In this document: in pieces, positions 1-5,386 of the stretch
Numbering within the stretch: position 1 is the stretch's first letter
Layout: each line of letters starts with the position of its first letter
From: Pseudomonadota bacterium
Lineage (GTDB): Bacteria > Desulfobacterota > BSN033 > G020346125
NCBI GenBank assembly: GCA_030673585.1
Contig: DAOVIU010000050.1
Span: 1 to 7,191 of the forward strand
Length of the DNA: 7,191 nucleotides
Direction of reading: 5' to 3'
Translations under genes and position numbers: made by a program
Notes under the pieces: generated by a model
The model's database searches: none
Told to the model about the DNA's origin: nothing
Seen by the model: only the letters and a program-made list of their open reading frames with translations

Positions 1-53
1 GGAATCAAATACTCCTCCACCCGCGCAAGCAAATCACTCTCACTCTCTCTCAT
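1..53 (-). CDS. N-terminal fragment of an unidentified leftward gene
   Basis: Reading leftward from an ATG at 53-51, an open frame runs to the window edge and encodes MRESESDLLARVEEYLI. A textbook ribosome binding site, AAGGAGG (complement of 63-69), lies 9 nt upstream of that ATG, which is the main reason to call a real gene from only 17 codons. The peptide is charged and looks like the start of an amphipathic helix, with no signal peptide. The family cannot be identified from this stub. The gene is divergent from the enolase-superfamily gene and shares the 54-401 regulatory region with it, so it may be a co-regulated enzyme or a regulator. The GA-rich strand over the first codons is explained by Arg/Glu/Ser codons rather than by a simple repeat. 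Confidence 0.6.
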   Translation of the reverse strand, partial: MRESESDLLARVEEYLI

Positions 54-62
54 CTCCCAAAC

Positions 63-69
63 CCTCCTT
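63..69 (-). promoter_or_regulatory. Strong Shine-Dalgarno site for the leftward gene starting at 53
   Basis: On the minus strand these bases read AAGGAGG, a full match to the anti-Shine-Dalgarno sequence. The 9-nt spacer to the ATG at 53 is good. The site fixes the start of a gene that would otherwise be missed at the window edge. Confidence 0.65.
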
Positions 70-129
70 CCCTGGTATTCATTTTACGGAGTTACTGTAC
101 TCTCAGGTGCTTTCTCTTCCTTATGCGGA

Positions 130-140
130 AATAACACATA
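130..140 (-). repeat. Left arm of 11-nt inverted repeat (TATGTGTTATT on minus strand)
   Basis: The plus strand reads AATAACACATA, the exact reverse complement of TATGTGTTATT at 318-328. The arms are 177 bp apart and face the two divergent genes, lying about 75 bp from each start codon. That arrangement suits paired binding sites for one regulator, but a chance match in AT-rich sequence is possible. Confidence 0.4.
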
Positions 141-276
141 GTAGCAAGTATAGATGCAAATACAAGCATACACTTATCTCTTAAAAAGTCCAACCTTTTT
201 CGCATTTGTCAGGGAAAATTGTCTCCGGTAGATCGTGTAAGAGAACTCACAATGATGAAGAACGAAAGCACGAAAA

Positions 277-290
277 GTGTTATAATACAC
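277..290. promoter_or_regulatory. Candidate operator dyad GTGT-N6-ACAC over the -10 element
   Basis: GTGTTATAATACAC is an imperfect palindrome with four-base arms GTGT and ACAC centred on the TATAAT hexamer. A repressor bound here would block promoter opening. GntR-family proteins of the HutC/UTRA type commonly recognise GT-rich/AC-rich dyads, and such a regulator is encoded at the right end of the window. Linking the two is inference. The half-site GTGTTAT recurs at 321-327 and, inverted, at 131-137. Confidence 0.35.
278..286 (+). promoter_or_regulatory. Extended -10 promoter (TGTTATAAT) for the enolase/lyase operon
   Basis: The plus strand reads TGT followed directly by TATAAT. This is a perfect -10 hexamer (281-286) with the upstream TG of an extended -10 promoter. 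There is no good -35 hexamer at 17 bp spacing (258-263 reads AAGAAC), which is typical of extended -10 or activator-dependent promoters. Transcription would start near 293, leaving a leader of about 110 nt before the ATG at 402. The call rests on consensus match and position only. Confidence 0.55.
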
Positions 291-317
291 CACCTGATGC
301 TAAGACCGGTACCGATT

Positions 318-328
318 TATGTGTTATT
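318..328 (+). repeat. Right arm of 11-nt inverted repeat (TATGTGTTATT)
   Basis: This is the exact inverted partner of 130-140. It lies about 30 bp downstream of the -10 hexamer, inside the likely leader of the rightward transcript, where a bound repressor could act as a roadblock. It shares the GTGTTAT core with the dyad at 277-290. Confidence 0.4.
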
Positions 329-384
329 GCTTTGGGGTTAAGGTTTTATAAGGCAATTGAAAAACCCTCTTCGCCCTTGGTATT

Positions 385-390
385 GGGAGG
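385..390 (+). promoter_or_regulatory. Ribosome binding site deciding the start at 402
   Basis: GGGAGG ends 11 nt before ATG 402, a slightly long but workable spacer. The alternative TTG at 357 has no purine-rich site upstream, and the residues it would add do not resemble the family. The site therefore supports ATG 402. Confidence 0.6.
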
Positions 391-401
391 AACATAAACC
401 C

Positions 402-1532
402 ATGAAAAAAAACGCTTCGGGTAGCCTTGAAGTATGTGAGATCGAGATTTTTCCACTATTCATTCCGTTTAAGCGGCCGCACAAAATCTCTCTGGGACAG
501 GCAGGGGGGAGAGAAATAGTGGTGCTTAAGGTAAAAACCAAAAATGGAGTAGTTGGCCTTGGTGAAGCTGTTTCGCATCCCGCTTTTTCCGGGGAGACAT
601 TGGAATGCCTTCAAGGTGCAGTACATTTCCTCGCAGAATGTGTTATAGGGGAGAACGCCCTTCATCTCAACAAGATCAACGCGCTCATGGATGAGAGACT
701 ATACGGCAACTACGGAGCGAAAGCAGCGATTGAGATGGCCTTGTTTGATATCGTGGGCAAATACCTTCAGGTCCCCCTGTATGATCTGCTCGGCGGGAAG
801 ATGCGTGAAAAATTACCTCTCAGCCGGTCCGCCTCTCAATCGGACATTGAGAAGGATCTTGAAGAAGTAAGGGAATTCATAGAGGAAGGCTATAAGATAA
901 TCAAGGTAAAAGTTGGATTGTTAAGTCCGAAAGGGGATATTAGCAGAATTAATGCCATCCGAGAAACAGTGGGACCGGATGTATCTTTAAGGGCAGATGC
1001 AAACCAAGGGTGGAGTGTGCCGGATGCTCACGAGTTTATTCGAGGAGTCCGGGGGAGTAAGCTGGATTTTATCGAACAACCTATCGCTCAGTGGAATTTG
1101 GATGGGCTTGCGTATCTGAGGACCAAGTCATCGATCCCTATAATGGCTGATGAGGCGGCCACAACCGAACACGACGTATTGGAGATAATCAAGCGGGGCG
1201 CCGCCGATATCATCAGCGTCAAGGTGCTCAAAAGTGGCGGCATTATGAGGGCAAGAAGAATCATCTCAATTGCGGAAAGCGGGGGCATCCAGTGCTATCT
1301 CGGGTCTCAAATCGAAACGAGTGTTGGGACATCCGCAAGCCTCCATTGTGCTTTATCAACGGATAGCTTCGCGTATGGAGGCGAAATATATGGCCCGGTG
1401 TTTTTTGTCGAGGACATCGCAAAAAAGCCCTTACGAATCGAGGATGGATACATGTATCCCCCACATGAACCTGGTCTCGGAGTCGAACTGGATCAGGGTA
1501 GACTGAAAGACTTCACCCATAAGCCAAGATGA
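402..1532 (+). CDS. Enolase-superfamily enzyme, muconate-lactonizing (MLE) subgroup: cycloisomerase, racemase or dehydratase
   Basis: A 376-residue enzyme, normal length for the mandelate racemase/muconate lactonizing family. The start is ATG 402, behind GGGAGG at 385-390; an in-frame TTG at 357 would add 15 unlikely residues. Visible in order: an N-terminal capping domain (about 1-130), then the barrel with the Lys168-x-Lys170 pair, metal ligands Asp199 (RADANQ), Glu225 (IEQP) and Asp250 (ADEAA), the second catalytic Lys274 (SVKVLKSGG), and Glu305 in GSQIETSVGTSAS. Two lysines on opposite barrel faces define the MLE subgroup, whose members abstract a proton alpha to a carboxylate (muconate cycloisomerase, o-succinylbenzoate synthase, N-acylamino acid racemase, dipeptide epimerase). 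The C-terminal EIYGPVFF...PGLGVELD resembles muconate cycloisomerases, and the D-x-D motif of dipeptide epimerases is not seen. It is the first gene of an operon with an argininosuccinate-lyase-like gene, suggesting consecutive steps. Exact substrate unknown; soluble and cytoplasmic. Confidence 0.88.
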   Translation: MKKNASGSLEVCEIEIFPLFIPFKRPHKISLGQAGGREIVVLKVKTKNGVVGLGEAVSHPAFSGETLECLQGAVHFLAECVIGENALHLNKINALMDERLYGNYGAKAAIEMALFDIVGKYLQVPLYDLLGGKMREKLPLSRSASQSDIEKDLEEVREFIEEGYKIIKVKVGLLSPKGDISRINAIRETVGPDVSLRADANQGWSVPDAHEFIRGVRGSKLDFIEQPIAQWNLDGLAYLRTKSSIPIMADEAATTEHDVLEIIKRGAADIISVKVLKSGGIMRARRIISIAESGGIQCYLGSQIETSVGTSASLHCALSTDSFAYGGEIYGPVFFVEDIAKKPLRIEDGYMYPPHEPGLGVELDQGRLKDFTHKPR

Positions 1533-1540
1533 CGCATATG

Positions 1541-1551
1541 AGAGGAAGAGG
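1541..1551 (+). promoter_or_regulatory. Purine-rich ribosome binding site deciding the start at 1556
   Basis: AGAGGAAGAGG is placed 4-9 nt before ATG 1556. The region ahead of the alternative ATG 1529 (TAAGCCAAG) has no comparable site, although the ATGA overlap there would allow coupled translation. Confidence 0.5.
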
Positions 1552-1555
1552 ATCG

Positions 1556-3055
1556 ATGAAAAAAGAGGTACGCGCTAGGGGAAATCAATTTCTAACCCAC
1601 ATAATTGAACCAGAGCTCAGGGAACAATCGGAGAGATTCTTTGATCTTATGCTACGGATTAATGATGCACACACCCTTATGCTCCTCGAGCAGGGATTAA
1701 TAAGCGTCAATGAGGCCAAACAATTACTGAAGATTTCGCGCGAACTTGAAAAGCGAGGTCCCAAGGGCCTTACCCTCGTTCCGGAAAAGGAAGATCTCTA
1801 TCTCAATGTGGAATCCCATATCATAGAAAAACTTGGGGCCCGGATAGGTGGAAAACTGCATACCGGCCGAAGTAGAAATGACCTGTATGCGACAATCCAC
1901 AGGCTCAAGTGCAGGGAGGAGGTGTTACATACCGCGGAGCTGTTACTCGAGCTGAGACGAATGCTGCTGGAGAAGGCTGAGGACAACCTGAATACCATAA
2001 TACCCGGTTATACGCATATGCAACCCGCCCAACCCATCACCTATGGCCACTATCTTTCAGGCCTGGGCAGTGCTCTCAAGCGAGATTTTGACAGGCTCTT
2101 AGCAGCTTATGACAGGACCAATGTGAATCCACTGGGTGCCGGGGCCTTAGCGGGCACGGGGTTCAATATAGACAGAAGATTGACGGCCAGGTATCTCGGA
2201 TTTGATGGGGTTCTCACTAACACGTTAGACGCAGTTGCATCGAGGGATTACCTGGCTGAGGTAATCTCCGCTTTGAGCATAATGCTTTCCACTATCAGCC
2301 GCATGTGTCACGACTTCTACATCTGGGTTACTCCGGAATTTTCCATACTTCAGTTACCCGACGAGTTGGTTATCGGCAGCAGTATCATGCCGCAAAAGAG
2401 AAATCCCACCGTCTTCGAACACATTATGGCGAAAGTCTCCCATGCCACCGGCGCTTTCGTATCCATAGTTACCACCATGAAGGGAATTCCCTATACCCAT
2501 ACACGGGGCACGGCTTCGGAGGCGCTCAAGCTTTTCTGGAAAGCGCTGGATGAAACCCAGGTGTCCCTCAACGTAATGGTGGCCGTTCTGGACAAAATCC
2601 GCGTTAATAAGGATATCGCCCTTATGAAGGTGAAAAGGAATTTTTCCACCGTTACCGAGGTAGCAGATGAAATCGTCAGACACACGGATATCCCGTTCAG
2701 AACCGCATATGACATAGTAAAGCAAACGGTTTTATCGGCGTACGCAGAGGGAAGAACATCGGAGGACCTGTCGATAGATGATTTTCATGAGTCCGCCATG
2801 CGGATAATACGTATGCCCTTGGAGGGGATATCTCCTCGGGTTGTCAAAAAGGCCCTGGATCCGCTTGAGAACGTAAAGAGGAGAAAGAGCATGGGGGGAC
2901 CAGCTCCAACGGAAGTTGCAAGGAATCTCGCTCAGATGAGAAGGGAATTGGAGACCGATGTTTCCATACTTAATACCAAGAAAGACAAGACAAAGGCCGC
3001 GCATGATGGGATGCGGAGAAAGATTTCCCAGGTTATTGGTATGAGCGGGAAATAG
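1556..3055 (+). CDS. Argininosuccinate lyase-like enzyme (fumarase/aspartase superfamily), substrate probably not argininosuccinate
   Basis: A 499-residue protein from ATG 1556, chosen for the purine-rich site AGAGGAAGAGG just upstream. An ATG at 1529 (508 residues) overlaps the preceding stop as ATGA and is the alternative. The family eliminates fumarate from a C-N bond. Argininosuccinate lyase signatures are clear: HTGRSRND (102-109), GYTH with the conserved His154, NPLGAGALAGT, the superfamily signature GSSIMPQKRNP (274-284) carrying the catalytic serine loop, and GGPAPTEV near the C-terminus. At 309-323, where true argininosuccinate lyases carry KGLPxxYNxDxQEDK, this protein has KGIPYTHTRGTASEA. 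The Tyr, Gln and Lys that contact the arginine moiety become His315, Ala320 and Ala323. The protein is about 35-40 residues longer than usual, with a Lys/Arg-rich C-terminal tail. I infer a lyase for another N-succinyl-type (aspartate-N-linked) substrate, analogous to EDDS lyase. No arginine-synthesis genes are nearby. Cytoplasmic, probably tetrameric. Confidence 0.87.
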   Translation: MKKEVRARGNQFLTHIIEPELREQSERFFDLMLRINDAHTLMLLEQGLISVNEAKQLLKISRELEKRGPKGLTLVPEKEDLYLNVESHIIEKLGARIGGKLHTGRSRNDLYATIHRLKCREEVLHTAELLLELRRMLLEKAEDNLNTIIPGYTHMQPAQPITYGHYLSGLGSALKRDFDRLLAAYDRTNVNPLGAGALAGTGFNIDRRLTARYLGFDGVLTNTLDAVASRDYLAEVISALSIMLSTISRMCHDFYIWVTPEFSILQLPDELVIGSSIMPQKRNPTVFEHIMAKVSHATGAFVSIVTTMKGIPYTHTRGTASEALKLFWKALDETQVSLNVMVAVLDKIRVNKDIALMKVKRNFSTVTEVADEIVRHTDIPFRTAYDIVKQTVLSAYAEGRTSEDLSIDDFHESAMRIIRMPLEGISPRVVKKALDPLENVKRRKSMGGPAPTEVARNLAQMRRELETDVSILNTKKDKTKAAHDGMRRKISQVIGMSGK

Positions 3056-3086
3056 ATTGATGAGAAGATGCGGGCAAGGTTTTACT
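3056..3086. other. Convergent 31-bp junction between the two operons
   Basis: The lyase gene ends at 3055 (TAG) and the MoaD-like gene ends at 3087 from the opposite strand. The gap has no stem-loop followed by a T-run on either strand, so no rho-independent terminator can be drawn. The two transcripts probably overlap at their 3' ends or end by Rho. Confidence 0.5.
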
Positions 3087-3389
3087 TCAGCCGCCGTCCA
3101 CCAAGGGCAAAAATGTCACCTCATCGCCCTCCTTGAGGGTGGTCTTGGAGCACTCGTACGGGTTGACAATTCGACCGTTCAGAATGACGATGACGTTCGG
3201 TTCGATTCCCCCGTTTTCCTCATCGTAGAGAACTCGGCGTAAACCACTATTCCCAGCGGTAAGACGGCGAATCATCTCCACCACGGACTCACCCTCTGAA
3301 ACCGATACGGGAATCTCCTCCAAGCCGGGCGAACCTGCCTCCAAACCTCGGCTCAACAAACGGTCGACTTTCAGTTTGACCCGTGGCAT
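3087..3389 (-). CDS. MoaD/ThiS-family beta-grasp small protein associated with the AOR
   Basis: A 100-residue protein ending in LVDGG. The terminal Gly-Gly (99-100), the NGRIVNP turn (about 71-77) and the EGDEVTFLP strand just before the tail are hallmarks of the ubiquitin-like MoaD/ThiS fold. In this family the C-terminal glycine is adenylated by a MoeB/ThiF-type enzyme and turned into a thiocarboxylate that donates sulfur, in MoaD to the dithiolene of molybdopterin. The gene starts 10 nt after the AOR stop. No good ribosome binding site is visible before ATG 3389, so coupled translation is likely. MoaD-like genes next to tungsten AOR genes are a recurrent arrangement, which suggests service to pterin synthesis for this oxidoreductase; the partner activating enzyme and MoaE are not in the window. 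Slightly longer than classical MoaD (about 81 residues), with an extra N-terminal and mid-protein loop. Confidence 0.85.
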   Translation of the reverse strand: MPRVKLKVDRLLSRGLEAGSPGLEEIPVSVSEGESVVEMIRRLTAGNSGLRRVLYDEENGGIEPNVIVILNGRIVNPYECSKTTLKEGDEVTFLPLVDGG

Positions 3390-3399
3390 AGTGGTTTGT

Positions 3400-5262
3400 C
3401 TATATATTCTCCACGTCGGGAATGAGCTTCTCCAGGCCGAGGGACTTGAGGGTGTGGGGTAAAGGCTTGCCCGTTGCGGGATCCCACCCTACCAGTTCGA
3501 AATAGTGGCTCTTCATCCACTTGAAATGGGGTTCCACGGCCTTCCCCTCCGCAGGACCGTCGGTGGGGGTGGAGCCGTATCGAGGAGAAGGCGCCTCAAG
3601 GGCCGGATCCAGCCCGTGCCGGAAGTTGAACACCCGCAATTGGTTGATGATACGGCGTCCGATGGTCAGTGCATCGGACAACGTGAACCCCCTCCCGGTA
3701 ACGGCGTTCAAGCAATCTATTGTCAAATCGGGGTGGATGGTTATGAAACGGCAGACCCCCAGGCTATCGAGGAAGACATACCAGCCGTCGAGCTTCGCGC
3801 TTGCCCCGGCAACTTCCCATGGGGAAAATGGACTGCTGATAGGCGGATGCCCGAAAAAGGCCGGCGAGGTCAGGCGTGCACCAGACTGGATGGTACCCGT
3901 TGCCGATATGCAGGTATCCAACATCTCCGGCCATATGGCACGGTGGTCGTGCCCCCTGGGCGTTGCGCCCTTGAGCACGTATACGCCCATGTTTGGAGCC
4001 TCACCGCCGATCTCCTCTGACGCCCGCTTCACACCTTCCGCCAGCAGGTTCCCGATCCCCTCCCGCCGACTGATCTTTTCGAGCATTTCCGTGACGCCCT
4101 CCACATTCCCCCAGCGCATGTCTAGGCCGTCCAGATCCTTGCGGGTGAGGATTCCCTTCTCATAGCACTCCATGACCCAGGCAATGGTCCAGCCCGATTC
4201 ATTTACATCCAGACCCAACCTATCCGTCAGATTGGAGAGCATTACCATCGCCCCCGCATCCGTATTGCCGATCACGGGTCCCCAGGCGGCCATGCATTCG
4301 TACTCGGGCTCCTCCCCCTCGTAGCCCGCGTAAGGTCCCTCGGTGACCTTCATGAATTTCGTATGCATCAGCTTGCAAGCCCAGCACGGCTTGTTGCGGT
4401 GCTCGAAGTGCGTCCGGATATACTCGGCGTTCATCTTCTCGTGTTCGGGGAAGATGCTGGTCGTATAGTTCCGAGTGGGGAGGCTGCCCGCCTGAGCGTG
4501 GGTGGAAAATGCTCCGCCAGTCCCCCATTTATAGAGCAACCCTCCTTTGGCCGTCTTGGCCTCGTGATCCAGTGCCTTCGCCTTCTCCCGGAAAAGCTCC
4601 TTGTTCAAAATGGGAACGGGCTGTTTGCCTCGGGTGATGGCGACCGCCTTGAGGCGTTTGGACCCCATGACGCATCCGCACCCGTTCTTCGAACAGATGT
4701 GGCCCTTATCACCGGCAACAATCGCGAAGCGGACCTGGTTTTCGCCCCCGGGTCCAATGCCAAAAATGCTCATCATCTTGGTCTCTCCGAGATCCTGCCG
4801 GATCGCATCCTCCATCTCCCATGTATCCTTCCCCAGAATGGGCGATGCATCCCGCAACTCCGCCTTCCCATCACTGATGTGAAGGTACACCCATCGGGGC
4901 GACTGTCCCTGGATGATCAGGGCATCGTAGCCCGCAAACCTGAGGAAGGCGCCCCAAAAGCCGTTGGCCTGCGTGCTGACAGCTAGGTTGGTCATGGGGC
5001 CCTTGGTAACCAGGGAGAATGTCCCGGCACCGGAGACGGTGGTGCCGCCCAGTGGTCCGGACGCCATGATAATGCGATTTTCCGGGTCATCCCATTCCAC
5101 CCCGGGAGGAACCTCGCGGTAGAGGTATTCCGCTCCGAAACCCGAACCACCCAGATAGTTCTCCGCCATCTCGGGTTCCAGTGATTCTTCCCGAATAGAG
5201 CCTTTGGTTAGGTCGACACGAAGTATTTTCCCCATGTACCCCCACAGTTCTTGTGCCTTCAT
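3400..5262 (-). CDS. Aldehyde ferredoxin oxidoreductase family W/Mo-pterin enzyme
   Basis: A 620-residue protein, usual AOR length (about 600-620). ATG 5262 follows AAGGAAGGGG. The N-terminus GYMGKILRVDLTKGSI is the typical AOR opening. Family enzymes oxidise aldehydes to carboxylates with ferredoxin (or run in reverse) using a bis-pterin tungsten centre and one [4Fe-4S] cluster; cytoplasmic. Both pterin motifs are present: DRLGLD (347-352) and DSLGVC (499-504), the latter ending in cluster ligand Cys504. Glu322 (PEYEC) and His438/His440 (RGHDHRA) are near the expected active-site positions. The cluster motif CWACKLMH (293-300) has Cys293 and Cys296 but His300 where Pyrococcus AOR has its third cysteine (C-x2-C-x3-C). 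The separation of the two pterin motifs matches that of P. furiosus AOR to within one residue. Substrate cannot be told from sequence; benzoyl-CoA reductase BamB is a related alternative but no Bam partners are visible. A MoaD-like gene follows. Base composition looks GC-richer than the flanking genes. Confidence 0.92.
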   Translation of the reverse strand: MKAQELWGYMGKILRVDLTKGSIREESLEPEMAENYLGGSGFGAEYLYREVPPGVEWDDPENRIIMASGPLGGTTVSGAGTFSLVTKGPMTNLAVSTQANGFWGAFLRFAGYDALIIQGQSPRWVYLHISDGKAELRDASPILGKDTWEMEDAIRQDLGETKMMSIFGIGPGGENQVRFAIVAGDKGHICSKNGCGCVMGSKRLKAVAITRGKQPVPILNKELFREKAKALDHEAKTAKGGLLYKWGTGGAFSTHAQAGSLPTRNYTTSIFPEHEKMNAEYIRTHFEHRNKPCWACKLMHTKFMKVTEGPYAGYEGEEPEYECMAAWGPVIGNTDAGAMVMLSNLTDRLGLDVNESGWTIAWVMECYEKGILTRKDLDGLDMRWGNVEGVTEMLEKISRREGIGNLLAEGVKRASEEIGGEAPNMGVYVLKGATPRGHDHRAIWPEMLDTCISATGTIQSGARLTSPAFFGHPPISSPFSPWEVAGASAKLDGWYVFLDSLGVCRFITIHPDLTIDCLNAVTGRGFTLSDALTIGRRIINQLRVFNFRHGLDPALEAPSPRYGSTPTDGPAEGKAVEPHFKWMKSHYFELVGWDPATGKPLPHTLKSLGLEKLIPDVENI

Positions 5263-5386
5263 AATCCCCTTCCTTTCCGCGCTTGTTATCCTCTATTGAA
5301 CCTCAACATGCGGGTTTGATCCCAACGAGGAGCTGCTATCTTTTACGACTTTTTATCCGTGGCGTATGCTGGGTATGAAACGTGAA

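Larger units (their letters stand above)
54..401. other. Divergent intergenic region, about 350 bp, AT-rich
   Basis: No convincing coding sequence lies between the leftward start at 53 and the rightward start at 402. The region holds the ribosome binding sites of both flanking genes, a near-consensus extended -10 element for the rightward operon, a GTGT-N6-ACAC dyad over that element, and an 11-nt inverted repeat (130-140 and 318-328). For the leftward gene only weak -35/-10 pairs are visible on the minus strand around 131-160, too weak to call. No tRNA, riboswitch or good rho-independent terminator is seen. A small open frame at 206-397 has no recognisable protein character and no good ribosome binding site. 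Confidence 0.6.

Noticed and set aside
38..57. CT-rich tract as a simple-sequence repeat
   Set aside because: It is explained by Arg/Glu/Ser codons at the start of the leftward gene.
183..200. AAAAAG-N6-CTTTTT hairpin as a terminator
   Set aside because: The stem has only one G-C pair and lies between divergent starts where no transcript is expected to end.
206..397. Possible small plus-strand protein of 63 residues in the intergenic region
   Set aside because: No ribosome binding site, non-ATG start, no protein-like character, and it overlaps the promoter, the repeats and the ribosome binding site of the gene at 402.
402..1532. Dipeptide epimerase assignment
   Set aside because: The C-terminal D-x-D motif that binds the dipeptide ammonium group is not visible; the tail is closer to muconate cycloisomerases.
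1556..3055. Arginine-biosynthetic ArgH, or 3-carboxymuconate cycloisomerase (PcaB)
   Set aside because: ArgH is disfavoured by the lost Tyr/Gln/Lys arginine-binding residues and the absence of arg genes. PcaB is disfavoured by the ASL-type HTGRSRND and MPQKRNP motifs.
4363..4986. Long plus-strand open frames antisense to the AOR (also 3505-4020 and 3521-4165)
   Set aside because: These are by-products of GC-rich codons on the other strand. The AOR frame has full family motifs, and the antisense products look like nothing known.
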